DNA of 64,000 bases. Source: Pinus tabuliformis. Lineage: Eukaryota; Streptophyta; Pinopsida; Pinales; Pinaceae. The notes below the pieces were generated by a model that saw nothing but the letters and a program-made list of their open reading frames with translations, had not been told where the DNA came from and made no database searches. The stretch spans positions 797,695,119-797,759,118 of the forward strand of contig CM062805.1 of assembly GCA_031772625.1 (NCBI GenBank), read 5' to 3'. Below, in pieces: positions 31,802 through 43,864 of the stretch. Numbering within the stretch: the first letter of the stretch is position 1; every line of letters begins with the position of its first letter. The translations under genes and the position numbers were made by a program.

Positions 31802-33273
31802 TGTTGGAAATAATACTGAGAGGGGGGGTGAATCAGTATTATCAAGTACTTTTAACAAATCTTCTTTAATTATGCTTTAAATTATTTTTGCATATCAGTA
31901 CCATAAAATAATGAGCATGAACAAGAAAAGCAGATAGTCACACCAAAGAACACCAGATATAAGGTGGAAACCCAATGTGGGTGAAAACCACCTGCTGCAA
32001 TATGTCTCTATCTCATTTCAAATTAGAAACTCCTTTTACAATGGTTTTGTACTGGTGCAGTCCTTTACCAGTACGCAGGCTGCAACCTGCAGAGAGCTAC
32101 AACTCTCTCTCGTTTTCCAGTCTCTCTTGGAAGGGAGCTACAACCCCCTACTTCTTTTCTTACAAGGACCACTTTTCATTAATTTTCAAACTGGATCCAT
32201 AAACATCAAATGATTATCAAGTATAAGAAAACCACCCAGTCAACTGTAGTAACCAGATCAACAATAATAGGACCAAACCCAGAACACCTTATCAACAGAA
32301 AAATACAGCCAAACAAAATGTCTTAAGATAGATACGCAGTTTTTCTTTCTCTGGTCTGCGTGCGTACGCACTTCACCTTCTGCTACCCTGCGTATACCCG
32401 CAGAGACCCTTCTGCCGCACTGCGTTTCCACGCATTGTTTCTTCAACCGCGCTGCATACTGTTACTGCAGGTACGCACCCAGAGACACTATCGCGCTACG
32501 TACTGTTACTGCAGGTACGCACCCAGAGACATTATCGCGCCGCGTACTGCCACTGTAGCCACGCACTCATAGATACTATTGCGCCGCGTACTTTTACTGT
32601 GCGTGCGCACCTGAACCTTATTCTGCTATGCGTACCTACGCATCTCTCCTGTTTCTGCTCTGCGTACCCACGCAGATCTCCTGTTTCTGCTCTGCGTACC
32701 CACGCACCTGTACCGTAAAAACACCTGCGTACTTCTGATTAGGGCCGAATTGGCTGTCTACCAGTGAGGCACAGTTAGTCAGATGCTTAGATCTGATCAT
32801 GCGCTCGAGAGATCACCCTTCACAGATTCGCTTTCAACTTCTCTTACATATAGATCAAGCTTTTAAGACCATAACCCAATATTTCAGATCTTAAGATATT
32901 CAATTGCAAAAGATACTTAGCCAAGTGATCTCCTTTGCTTTATATAGGCAAGCTCCTCCTAAAATCATGGATCAATACCACGAGCCAAAACCATAATAAC
33001 ACAAATATCGTCGGCTAAATACCAAGGGTTAAACATAATAAACCCCTCGTGTGCATTTCTCTGCCTTGAAGTGAGTGCAGTGGGGGTACGCACCTCCTGA
33101 ACGGCTGACCTGCGAGTCTGGCCGCGGTCCCTTCACGGTGTACCTGCGGGTATGCATCTTCTGATCTGTTTTCCTGCGTACTTCTTAATTTTCAACAAAT
33201 TGAGAGCCACGGGTGTTGCCATCAAGTACAACATCTGTAACATATAGCCATACCAGAAACATTAATGCCAACA
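31802..33273 (-). repeat. Element E 5' LTR
   Basis: The second copy, 1472 bp, carries the same stem-loop cluster, palindromic GC tract and TATATAAAG (about 32936-32946). It is followed by CCTGG, after which the C repeat array resumes. Confidence 0.92.
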
Positions 33274-33560
33274 CCTGGCCCATAGGAGAACTAATCATCC
33301 TAGCACACAAGAGAACTAATCATCCTATTCCACAGTTGCCACGGGAGAACTAATCAACCCGGCCCACAGGAGAACTAATCATCCCGACCCACAGGAGAAC
33401 TAATCATCCTGTTTCACAGTTTCCATGGGAGAACTAATCATCCCGGCCCAGAAGAGAACTAATCATCCTGTTGCACAGTTACCACCGGAGAACTAATCAT
33501 CCTGGCCCACAGGAGAACTAATCATCTTGTTCCACAGTCGCCACGAGGTATCATAGGGGA
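33274..33560 (-). repeat. Element C inverted-repeat array, type 1 (loop GAACTAATCA)
   Basis: About ten units hold a central GAGAACTAATCATCC. Arms on either side pair: CAGGA/TCCTG, CGGG/CCCG (33342-33361), GGGA/TCCC and others, while the 10-base loop GAACTAATCA is constant. In element sense the loop is TGATTAGTTC, as in B. Units are joined by GGCCCAC or TTCCACAGTTGCCAC spacers. Confidence 0.75.
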
Positions 33561-34860
33561 AAGTTGAACCTATCATCCTATACATAGCACACCACCAGGG
33601 GAGGGTGAGTTTCCCTGTGGTTGTATGTTGCTCCAGTAAGTACCTCAAGCCCCCCAGTGCTCCCAGAGCTCAATGCATGCAACGTGCAGGACCCTTATAA
33701 GAAGGTCTCTCAATGACTCCAAATCGTTCAGGAAAGTCACAGATTTGACCTTTCCTCGGGGCTTTGACAAAATGTTTGCGACCTGTACATCAGTCTCAAT
33801 ACGATGGAGCCTCCTCGCTCATCGACTTACCATATCCAGATAAGGCAGTAAATGATGTCTATCTACTGGAGCAATCATCGAATACGCAATTCCTCAATAA
33901 TCGAATCCCTCCTCTAGCTGTCACAAAGAATCATAGTGGTATTCATCATGTGTACAAACAACTCACTTAAGAGCTTCCGCAACCAGGCAACTTCACACGA
34001 GATCATACTCATAGCTATGTACTCGGTCTCGATGATACTTATAGAAACTGACTTTTGCTTTCATCTCATCAATGATATCGAAGAAGAACCCAAAGAGAAC
34101 CAGCGTTGGGAAGTGCTCTAGTGATCCTCCACACTTCCTCCCCAGTGAGCATTCGAATAATCATGCAACTTCATATTTCCGGTAGTGTATCTTAATCCAT
34201 GAGAGATTATGCTCCAAAGATATATCAGAAGATTCTTGGCACCAATCCAGTGAGGCTCAACCAAATATGATCCCACCATGTTAACTGCAAAGCATATGTC
34301 CGAACAGAAGTTCACCAAGAACATCAATGCAAATGAGTTTATGAAACTCATAGGCATTTCCCAAATCTAGTATGGCATCATCACCATATAACTTTTGAAA
34401 GTTAAGATCCTCGAGGTAGTCACGGGCTCACTGTTTACCATTCCACATCTAGAATCCAACTCCCTCTTACTTCTGCAAGTGAGAGCGTCTGCACCTGTCA
34501 AAAATACTTCATCCTCATAAGGTGTTGGTATGAGAGGTCTATCATCCACAACCTTCGGGTAATGGTTTGGATCGGTTTCACTCCTAGTTAATCTCAACTT
34601 CATCAGACAGCTATCAATCCTCTCATACTACGCCCAGTCTATTTTGCTTCAAGCCATAGACGGCTTTCTTCCACCTATATACATGAGATTCCCGATCATG
34701 AATCTCAAACTCCTCAGGTTGTTCCAAACATGTGGACCTGCTGCATGAGGGGAATGGTCCCCTTATAATATTTTCCTTCGGTACATCTCATACATGTACC
34801 TTCATGCTCTTCTTGAATTCAGGCATCCCTATCACCATCTAACCCACATTGGGTAGGGCC
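33561..34860 (-). pseudogene. Element C pol remnant (RT C-terminal part, RNase H)
   Basis: Minus-strand frames 34367-34603 and 34118-34357 align with 13845-14450 of B: KLRLTRSETDPNHYPKV, then a damaged active-site region (PTPYEDEVFLTG where YVDD is expected), VTTSRILTFKSYM, and NMKLHDYSNAHWGGSVEDH of RNase H. Further left are RNase H scraps ending near 33800. The YVDD motif is lost and several frameshifts are present, so it is dead. Confidence 0.8.
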
Positions 34861-35748
34861 CCATAGGTAGACTTCCGGTGCTATAGATGCAATATGTCAA
34901 TTTACATGATCCCCAATGGACCATCCTGCAACTTGATACAAATTGCCAACCATAAACCCATGAGAAAAAGCATCTTTGAAAATTCTATTTTTTAACACGT
35001 ACCTTTCCATCGATGAATGCCACCCTGAAACATTTGACTTCCATTTCCGAGATGGACATCAAGTTCTTATTGCGATTTGGTACATAAAAGAGATTCTTGT
35101 AAATGAATAGAGTTACCCTCATTCAATTGAGGGGTAACATTCCCTACACCCTTTCTAGGATAGGTGGCATCGACTCCAAGTATAATCCCACGATTGTTTC
35201 CATCTCTACCAAATTAGAGAGTGTACCCTACTATCTGATGAAGTGCCTTGAAGCACTACAATCAATAAGCCAGATTCCCAAAGAATCTGAAGGAGAGGGC
35301 CAATACAAGATAACGCTTCTTTATCTTATCAAAACAACATTTGATTCTTCATACCTGGGGTTCCTTGCTTTCTTTGAAGAGTCTGCCATTTCCTTGATGA
35401 CCTACATTACCTGTCATTCCCTTGATCATTGAATATGTCCCTAGAATTATTGTTATCTTCATCAAGAGATGTGTCTCTGCCATTCGGACACTCCTTCCCA
35501 TAATGGTCAAACTTATTGCAACCAATGCATCTACCTTTCCTTCGACCCTTAGATCTGGACTTCCCAATGAAGTGATCTTTAGGTAGGCCATCAGAAACTT
35601 TCGCTACTCCATTCTGATAATATTCTTTGCTTCGACTTAACCCTCGGTGAATTCGAAGAGGGGTGAGGAATCCAATGATCTTTTTGTTCTTTCCAGACTG
35701 TCTTTGGTGATTGCTCTTTCACTCTTTCTTGGGCATTGTCTTCACCTC
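34861..35748 (-). pseudogene. Element C truncated gag, protease and GAG-pre-integrase remnants
   Basis: Directly after the primer-binding site is only the gag tail: a Lys/Arg-rich stretch and a zinc knuckle CIGCNKFDHYGKEC (about 35480-35525; His in place of the Gly-His pair). The capsid half present in B is deleted. Then come WLIDCSASRHF, a mutated DSGAS protease motif near 35250, and MSISEMEVKCFRVAFIDGKV near 35020-35080, matching B at 12670. B lacks the protease and C lacks the capsid, so the two copies have complementary deletions. Confidence 0.75.
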
Positions 35749-35749
35749 A

Positions 35750-35761
35750 GCTCTGATACCA
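35750..35761 (-). other. Element C primer-binding site
   Basis: The minus strand reads TGGTATCAGAGC directly inside the 5' LTR. It is the initiator-Met type. Confidence 0.9.
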
Positions 35762-37437
35762 TGTTAATTTTAGGTATGTTCTATGCTTAGAGCAATTTAT
35801 TTCAATTTTCACTGTTAGCTCAATATCTTTTCCAGATTAGAAATCACATCAGCATTAAAGTAAACTGCAAATGGAACATAAACATAAATCATAGAAGGCA
35901 AGCCAAGTCAAGAGGACACAAGATGTGGCACTAGCCAGGGACAAGCCCCAATGTGGGGAAACCCTTGATCAATTCTTCTTATATGTTCTTCAATAGTTCA
36001 GCACAGAGAGAGAGAGAGATAGTACGTTTACAACAAAAGTCAACACTTTGACTTATCTAGATAAGAGCATAGATCATATTTAAGAAGATGATACATGAGA
36101 TCAGTTGAAGACATGATGCTTCAACTGATTCTCCAAGGTGACTGCTTCACCTATCGTTGTGCTACATTTCATCATCATGCTGCACCTCACTGCACTGCAC
36201 CATGATGCACCCATCATCACTATGTTGCATCTCATCACGCTTCATTAATCATAATTGTACCCATCATTGTACTGCATTATGTGCCATTGTTGCACCATGT
36301 TGCCATATTGACCTATGTGTTGGCTACACCTTTCTTGCTTGCTTGTGGTCCCTAGTATGCTTTTTGTCTTTAGCATACTTGTTGTTGCATGCTAGCTGTC
36401 CCTTGCATGCTAGTTGTAACATTGCATGCTTGGTGTATTTGCTGCTAAGTACCCTACAACTGTACCAATTTTAGTTGGTTGTCCCTTGCATGTTGCTTTC
36501 CTTTAGAGACAGATGCTCCGGCTATTCCTGCAGTTCTCGGCAGTTCCGGCTATTCCTGGCAGTTCCCGACAGTTTCAGCAGTTCCAGTTGTTCCCAGCAA
36601 TTCTGGTTGTTCCTGGTATTCTCGACAGTTCCCGGCAGTTCCAGCATTTCTGACAATTCAGGTAGTTCCTGCAGTTTCCGGTTGTTTCAACTGTTCTGGC
36701 TGTTCCCGACAGTTCCGGTTGTTCCTGACAGTTCCAGCTGTTCCTAGCAGTTCTGGAAGTTCCCGGCAATTTCGACAGTTTCGGTAGTTCCGGCTGTTCT
36801 GGCTATTCTAGTAGTTCCAGCTGTTCTAGCAGTTCCGGCTGTTCCCAGAAATTCCTGCAGTTCCGACTATTCCTAGTTGTTTCGGCTGTTCCAGCTGTTC
36901 CCGGTTGTTCCCAGCTATTTCCGGTAATTGAGATAGTTCCCGGTAGTTCTGATAGTTCATGGCAGTTCCCACAGTTCCGACAGTTCACAACAGTTCCAGC
37001 TATTCCAGTTGTTCTGACTATTCCGGTTGTTCCAGCTTTTGCCCTCTGCGTCAGCTTTCCCAGTTGTTCCCGGCAGTTTCAACTATTCCGAGCTTCTGCC
37101 CTCTGGCTTAGGGCAGTGTTATCCCTTAGGATCTCTCCTCCTACTAAAACCCAAAGAAAAGTAGAGAGGAAGGTATCCCAAGTGTGTTGAAATGACTTGA
37201 AAGCCACCTCTATTTATACTAAAACGTTGAGCACAAGTGGGGTTTATTCGGTTGTTGGCCGACCTTGACGAATTGTCCCCTAACACAAAAAAATTCATAT
37301 CTCCATGAATACTTATCGGAATCGGATGATCTTTAGATCAATACTACACCTCTCAATGAGAGGGATCCAATAAAAATATCAGCTTCCATTAATAAGAGGA
37401 CCCACGTGGAGTTTGGCTCTAGTTGCCAATTTTAACA
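35762..37437 (-). repeat. Element C 5' LTR
   Basis: The LTR is 1676 bp. In element sense U3 starts at 37437 (TGTTAAAATTGG), TATAAAT is at 37212-37218, the GGCAGTTCC minisatellite covers about 37085-36510, and it ends at 35762 beside the primer-binding site. The partner copy is split by D. Confidence 0.9.
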
Positions 37438-37867
37438 AACTTTTATTACAACCATCGGTAACAATGACAAGTTTCCTACATTTGATGAGCTCCTAGGAAA
37501 GTGTAGTCAAGAAGAGGCCAGAATGATTTCCAGAGGAAGAATTCATAAGCATGAGGAGGGAGAACCTAATGCATTTTCTTTCCAAGGAAAGAAGAAGAAA
37601 GGAAGAAGATGCCATCACTATTTGAAAAAACCTGATCCCAACAATTCCTCTAAATGGAACAAAGACTTATCAAAAATTCAATACTACAACTGTTATAAGA
37701 ATGGCCATTATGCCTGTGATTTTCCAGAAAACATAAGAGCACTAAGAACCAACTTCAACAATTGTTCCAACGAATTTGATTATAGAAGAAGAAGAGAAGT
37801 TCCTTTTACTCATAAAGAGAGCTTTCGCTTGTCAAGGAACCCAAGGTATGATAACAATGCAACTTAA
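37438..37867 (+). pseudogene. Element F gag, 3' part
   Basis: This continues the gag frame cut at 19805: ITTIGNNDKFPTFDELLGKC, then basic KGRRCHHYLKKPDPNNSSKW and a damaged zinc knuckle YYNCYKNGHYACDF near 37680-37720, where the first and last cysteines are lost. The stop is at 37865. The first five bases are the target duplicate of C. Confidence 0.85.
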
Positions 37868-39012
37868 ATACAATCATAATACTTTCTTGTTTCTTCTCTT
37901 TCCAGATCCTCTCTTGCATATTCTTGTGACAGTTGGTTAGTTGATAGTGGTTCCTCAAGGCATTTACTAGCTATAAAGAAGTGCTCTCTAATCTATTTGA
38001 GAGGGAGACCGATTTGAAAATCATTCTTGGAGACAACTCTACATATCCTATAAAGGGATTTGGTTTCGTTTCCTTCCAACTAGATCATGGTAAAACCTTA
38101 ACTCTTCAAGAAGTTGTGTATGTACATGGTCTGAAAAAGAATCTTGTTTCTATTTATGCTTTAGAAAATAAAGGAATAAAAGTTTATTTCATAAATGGTA
38201 AAGTTCTCTCTTGGCCGATAAGATCCAGCATGAGAGATGTCTTCACTCTGGGATCAAGATGTGAAGTTCTGCATAAAGTCAATGGAAGACTTATTCATGC
38301 ATTGATCCATGACAGTAATCATCAAAGTGAACTTTGGCACCGAAGGTTCGCTCATTTTCACTATAAAGCATTACCTCATGTGAGAAACATGGTTTCCGGA
38401 ATATCGAATATTAGATCTGATCATGATAGAGTTTTCCAAGGGTGCACTAGTCGAAAGCAAGTAAAGGGACCATTCCCTTCAGAAGCAAAAGTAGAACCAT
38501 TCAGGTACTTCATATTGTACATTTTGATTTATGTGGACCAATGCCCATAACTTCTCTTGATGGCTACTTGTATTATATAATCTTTGTGGATGATTTTTCT
38601 CCCAAGACATGGATCTTTTTTTTTAAAATAAAAGTCAAGCATTTAACATGTTTGAATATTACAAAGCTTTGGTAGAAAAAAAATTGGAAAACAAATCAAA
38701 ATATGATAATATGATAATAGAGGAGAGTCCACTGCAAATGATTTCATTGACTTCTGTAAAGAAGATGGAATCAAGAAAGGGACCATTGTATCGTATAACC
38801 CTGAAAAAAATGGTGTGGCTGAGAGAAAGAATAGAACTATTATGGAAACAGTCAAAGCTATGTTGCATGATCAGAAACTACCAAAGTTTCTATGGGGAGA
38901 ATTTGTTAACACATTTGTCTATGTTCAAAATAGATCTCCTCATCATGCCCTAAACAAAAAGACTCCAGAAGAAGTCTTCTTGGTCAAAACCCGAGGTTGG
39001 GCACTTGAGGAT
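37868..39012 (+). pseudogene. Element F protease and integrase remnant
   Basis: The protease motif WLVDSGSSRHL is near 37933-37965. A GAG-pre-integrase frame (37981-38550) has VVYVHGLKKNLVSIYALENK and ELWHRRFAHFHYKALPH. Integrase follows with VDDFS near 38587 and, after frameshifts, PEKNGVAERKNRTIMETVKA (38797-38860) and FLWGEFVNTFVYVQNRSPHH. The frame ends where H inserts at 39013. The second zinc-finger cysteine pair is mutated (GCTSRK) and several stops are present. Confidence 0.85.
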
Positions 39013-40584
39013 TGTTGAAAATGCAACAAGAAAATCCTGATTCAATTTTGTCCTTGAATTAAATTAGGCCCATAAAATTGTAATTCCACATCACAAGATA
39101 ACTTGTGTGACTTATATAATTTAGTTTGACTTAGTTGGCTCAGTTAATTCGAGTTGAGGATCTAACTAGAGTCATGTAGAGTGTCTCTTACATTATAGGA
39201 GCCCTAGTTGAGTTTATTTTGAGTTGTAATTAATTAATTCAATTTAACTGAGTTAAATTCAATGAAACTAGCTCCAACTAATGGAGGAACTAGTAGGAGG
39301 TCAAATAATGGCGTGTTACTTCATGTGTTCAACTAGTTAATTGATGATTCACTCGTAAATAAATCATGCATGTCGGATCTGAGAGTTACCTAGATGAGAT
39401 TGAATTTCAAGGGGGGTGTACTATCATTTGTATAATCATTTGAATTGTACATGTGGAGCATGCAGTCAGATGAAGACCTATGAGGATTTTGTAATTCATA
39501 TTGAGGAATTTCCCTAATTAAAAGGGGGGTAATTCCCAAGGAAACAATGCAAGGAAATAGGGACTTGGGCTAGCAAAAAATTGGTTAAGTATTGGCCTAG
39601 GCTTGTCTAGGAAGTTGTGAGACAGATAGAGATGGTGCAGAGGTTGCTCGGGCTTGAGAAAATCATTGTAATCTTCTCATATTTTCACCTGTGGAAACTT
39701 GTAGTATTAACACTTGTCACAGACCTATAGCCTCGAGTCTATTGGATAGTGCAATTATCTTAAGGCAACACATTGCAGCCTTGTGGAAGAAGTCTTGTAC
39801 CTCGGATCTGAGAAGAAATCGATTCAGTCTTGTGGAAGTGCGGACTTGAGCAAAGGACCTATGGTTATACCTCAGATATATAACTTGACATAGAGCAAAC
39901 TTAACCTAGACCATACTTGACTTCGAGAAAACTAAAGCAAACCTAAAGATTTTTGGAGAAACCCTCTTGGAGATATTCGATGAAGCAGGCTTTAGACATT
40001 ATATATGAAGAACCTTTTGACAGAATTTGAAGCTAAAGACTTTTTGTAATCCTTGTTGGAGCATTCGTTGAGTATACCTTTTGAAGACCTATATAGCAAC
40101 ACTTTGAGCAATTTTAAAGCACTTCTTGAAACACTGAAGCAGCAAAATTGATATCCTTGTTGAAGCATTATTTGGGGTATAATTGAGGTGTTGTTAAATC
40201 AACGTAGGAGCTCTACTAAAACCTTGTTGAAAACAAATTTTTGTTGAATAAATTCATAAAGAATCTATTGTATTTGGAGCAATTATTGAATTCTCTAATA
40301 GATAGCAGATATGTTGGGCTTGTTAATTGAAAATAGACTTTGAAGACGTTTTCGAAACATTACTTGAAGCATTCTTGAATACCTTTGGAGCATGATTGAA
40401 GCTCTCATGGATTGACCTTTGAGAAAATTGGTTAGGGAACATGAAGAGTTGTGGAGATACCTTTTGCGGATCATAAAGTTTTCATTAATGAACGAAGGGT
40501 TATTGAAGACTGGTTGAGAGAATTGTTGAAGACATTGGAAAGGATTATTGCATAAAAGTATTTGGAATCCTTAAAGAACCATAG
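39013..40584. mobile_element. Element H: left end of an unclassified LTR-like insertion
   Basis: F pol homology stops at 39012 and new sequence begins TGTTGAAAATGCAACAAG, with AGGAT as the presumed left target duplicate. About 1.57 kb is visible before J inserts. No coding is seen. It has the look of a long LTR: a start with TG, scattered GGGGGG tracts near 39415 and 39525, and from about 39960 irregular repeats of TTGGAGCATT and TTGAAGAC type. Family and orientation cannot be settled without the other end. Confidence 0.5.
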
Positions 40585-43307
40585 TGTTGGAAATATTGAG
40601 GGGGGGTGAATCAGTATTTATTTTCAATTGTTACTTTTACCAGTTAGATCACATATATTTAGAACACAAAATGAACAATAAAAATAAATTCTTTAATTAA
40701 TTTCTTCTCTACAATAAATCAAGTACAATATATGTAGGGCTCCAGCCCTAGATGAAGACATTGATCTTCAATCTCCCATGGTCCAACCTATATTTTCCAA
40801 GCACCGACTTGGACTTCCAAGGCTCCAACCTTGTCAATTTTGAGGCACCAACCTCAAGGGCTCCAACCCTATATCTGGTTCAGGCTCTGACCTGGTTCCT
40901 TGAGGACTTTGATCCTCTAGGGATCCAACCCTATCCACCAAGGCACAAAACTTGTCTTTTTGAGGCTCCAACCCTTAGCTTCACTACGTCAAGATGTGTT
41001 TTGGTTATACTTCATGGCTCCCAATGTCTTCTTCAACAGGCCTTGTCAATCTTCGCTTAGTCTTCACTTTAGTCATAATCAATGACAAACTTGTTCTCTT
41101 AAACGGTGTCACCACTGTTCTTCATCGTACCCAAAAAATTTCTCCAAGTTCACCTCATGATGGCTAGTGCATCATGGTCTCCAAGGGTGTCTCCAAGTAT
41201 TTAAGAATGCTAAAAATTCCAAGAGATTGACTCCAAGGACTTTGATAGTGCTTCCAAAACACCCTTTACTAATGCTCCAAGTTGCTTCCAAATTAACTCC
41301 AATAATGCATTCAAGATTGTTTCCAATATTGTTCCAAATGTAGGAAAAAATGCCTGGTCTATATCAGCTCAATAAGTTTTCAATAAATCTGCCCCAACAC
41401 AGTCTTCAAGTCAACACAAAAATTCTTGAATGGTTCCTTCAAAAGATGCCTTTAAAACAGGTCCATAATATAAATTCAAGAATTTTGTAAGATGTTTTCA
41501 ACAAATTTCTTTAGATTTCTCCAAAAAAATGTCTTTAGTCTACTCTAAAGATATCAGTGGGATTCTCCAAAATACGTCGTTAGGCTTCTTTAAAATGATT
41601 TTGTAGGATTGTTTCAAAAATATGTCACTATGTTGCTCCAAAATGTCTTCTTCAACAGCCCTGCAAAAGGGATCAACATCTCCTCTAGATCTACTCTTCG
41701 ATGCTTCTATTTCTGCTCCAACAATGTCCTCAAATGATGCCAAAAACAGCCAAAAGGCTCCTTCAGATCTATCACTTGGTTACTTCAAACAATGCTTAAA
41801 AAGTTGCCAAAATTCTTCTTACAAGCACAAGTTAATTTGTCACTTCACACAAGTCTGAATTTGTCATTGTTCCAAGGTTTACATGTCCAAGCACTACAGA
41901 TGTTACAAGTCCGAGATTTTAGGCACATGTCCAAAATTTTAGGCACAAGTGTAAACCACATATCTAAAAGTCACAATGGATTAGCTAGATGATCAAGCAG
42001 TATGTTGCACTTAAATGCCATTGTTCAAAGCTTTTATGCCTCAATTTCGAGTTGTAATGTCTCCTTAGCTAGTAATCTGGGCTACTGTAATCAGTCCTCT
42101 GCAATCTACAGAACATAACTCCTCTAAGTGATTGTCTCACTGATTCAAGTCACTGCCCACAAGGTTGTCTGAAAATTTTCCTCTGCAATCCAAATTTTAA
42201 ATGTTACAGTCCACCACTCTAAAAGGAATTAACCCAAACAATAGATCTTCAAGTTTTCCTCACTTCCTGTAGTTTCTATCTGAAGTTTTGTGTCTTTCAC
42301 CGAAATTTCTTGCATGAAATGAGTGTTAAGACTTGTATTAATAGTGGTTTCGTCTTCCAAATGAAGGGACATGTCCCTGGACTGAGAGGCCGACTTGCAT
42401 GAGTGAGTGTAGGTCGGCTTGCAATAAAATATATATTTCTCAACTTAAAAATTCATTTTCTCAGCAACCACTAGGATTTTCGGGGCAAGTAACGGCTCAT
42501 TAGAAAGAGGAAAAAATCCTATTTAAGATGGTCTAGGTCGCATTGAGAAAATATGCCTCTAACATGGCAAAAAAAAAAACTTTGTTATTGTCCTTAAATT
42601 TTATGCATAAAAAGTTTGGGACAACATGAGGAATGCTTGGGATAGTATGGCTTCTCCATTGTTTGGCTTTTTCATCATCATAGGATCATGTAGGACATCC
42701 ATATCATCATGATAGTATCCAGCAATGAGTGTATCATCATGTGTCATCATATAATGGTGCAGTGATATGTCATAGGCAACATCATTAGGAAAGTTCCAAG
42801 GTAGTCTTCCAACCATCAAATGAGATCTTCCACGTCATCATGTGGTCCTCCATGTCATCATATGTCACCGACTGCTTTAAGTGAGGTCCCCACTTGTGAT
42901 GTCTTCAATTATGTCATCATATGTCATCGAGTGATCTCCAATTCCTTCATGACATATCTTCAACCATTTTCCATGTCATAAAATGTAATGTGTTGTCATT
43001 GTTCTTCAATAGAGCTAGTTGGGGAAAGGGCTTGTATATAAGGATTAGGGCTCCATACTTTGACATTATGATTAGGCATCCTTATCAATCAAGAAGGGAT
43101 TTTCAACATGAGCAAGGGCATCATCATGGTTTTAGGGATTTAAGAGCAAGGATATCATAATATGCATGAGGTTATGGCATCTTCATGGTTAGTTCAAGGA
43201 CATCTTGGGCACTATGATAAAAGGGAATCTAGGGCAACATCATAGCTCACAAGAATTTTCCATCACAAACAATGCCATATTGACATCAATGACAACCTTG
43301 CCTAACA
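40585..43307 (-). repeat. Element J 3' LTR (2.7 kb)
   Basis: Edges are TGTTGGAAATATTG and CTTGCCTAACA on the plus strand. At 2723 bp it is the longest LTR here; an unnoticed insertion inside cannot be excluded. It holds the stem-loop array at 40735-41000, irregular TCCAA-rich repeats at about 41100-41800, an RNA-start region not clearly located, and ATCATCATGT-type repeats near 42660-42960. Confidence 0.65.
40735..41000 (-). repeat. Stem-loop array with conserved loop in LTR J
   Basis: Ten to twelve successive stems, mostly with six-base loops (plus strand): TAGGG-CTCCAG-CCCTA (40735), TGAAGA-CATTGA-TCTTCA (40753), CCAAG-CACCGA-CTTGG (40797), CAAGG-CTCCAA-CCTTG (40818), TGAGG-CACCAA-CCTCA (40841), AGGG-CTCCAA-CCCT (40857), CAGG-CTCTGA-CCTG (40881), GAGGA-CTTTGA-TCCTC (40902) and TAGGG-ATCCAA-CCCTA (40918). 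The stems differ but always pair; the loop stays near CTCCAA. In RNA sense the loop is UUGGAG. Confidence 0.8.
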
Positions 43308-43330
43308 ATCTCCCCCTTTGTCATTGATGG
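43308..43330 (-). other. Element J polypurine tract
   Basis: The plus strand ATCTCCCCCTTTGTCATTGA beside the LTR reads AAAGGGGGAGAT in element sense, identical in core to that of E. Confidence 0.75.
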
Positions 43331-43864
43331 AAATATTCTTTCTCTTCAACATTCTCTCCCCCTTTGACATCAATGGCAAACGACGTGCCTAAGTATTCCC
43401 CCTATCAAGTTGCTTCTCTTCATCATATTTTCTTCATAAATCGTAGTTCTTCATAGGCATGTTTCTCCCTTTGTCATGGTGCTCTTCCTTATGTAAATGT
43501 GGTCCATGATATATGTGTTTACATTTCTTCATGTGATGAACCAACTCCCCTGCTTGCATAAACTCCTCTAGCTCAAGAAGGAATTCTTGCCTTGTGATCA
43601 AATGGAGGACATCTTCAACAATGGTCCATCGAATGAGAAGGGATTATGTTCTTCAATGGAGTTGCTCCCAAGAGATGATTTATCAAAAGATAATTGTCCA
43701 TGTGTGACTCATCAAGGATTTCATAGGGCCCTTTCAAGGATAGCTTCTACAAGAATGTTCAAGAACCACAAACTCCCCCTAACTGCATCCGTGGTCTCCT
43801 TTTTGGAAGAGTCTCATCATCAAACACTTGGAATATCACATATTCCAAGGATGTCTTCATCAAA

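Larger units (their letters stand above)
25117..33273 (-). mobile_element. Element E: nearly complete Ty1/copia in 3' UTR of C
   Basis: The 8157-bp element has LTRs at 25117-26594 and 31802-33273 that look well over 95 percent identical by eye, the youngest complete insertion here. Flanks CCTGA and CCTGG are a 4-of-5 target duplication inside the C repeat array. The minus-strand order is primer-binding site, gag, protease, integrase, reverse transcriptase, RNase H, polypurine tract. Its defects are one frameshift and five to six stops, most of them explainable as C-to-T changes. Confidence 0.93.
19806..37437 (-). mobile_element. Element C: Ty1/copia inserted in F gag, carries D and E
   Basis: It is bounded by the perfect target duplication AACTT (19801-19805 and 37438-37442). 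LTR starts and ends (TGTTAATTTTAGG...CAATTTTAACA on the plus strand) match at both sides. The 3' LTR (left) is split by D, and the internal region is split by E. Without them C is about 6.2 kb. It is a relative of B: LTR starts, gag tail and reverse transcriptase remnants align. The gag N-terminal half is deleted and pol is badly broken. Confidence 0.9.
5506..39012 (+). mobile_element. Element F: degenerate Ty1/copia, host of all later insertions
   Basis: Visible parts are the 5' LTR (5506-5938 and 18148-18887), a degenerate primer-binding site, a repeat-rich leader, gag (19317-19805 continued at 37438-37867), protease/integrase (37868-39012). The pieces rejoin cleanly when G and C are removed: the gag frame continues across C. 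Pol is interrupted at 39013 by H, and the rest of F, including its 3' LTR, lies beyond the right edge. The domain order gag-protease-integrase is that of copia. Many stops and frameshifts make it the oldest layer. Confidence 0.8.

Noticed and set aside
36575-36988. Minus-strand repeat proteins rich in Asn, Cys, Arg (NCRELPG-type)
   Set aside because: They are translations of the GGCAGTTCC minisatellite in LTR C with no start context or conservation between LTR copies.
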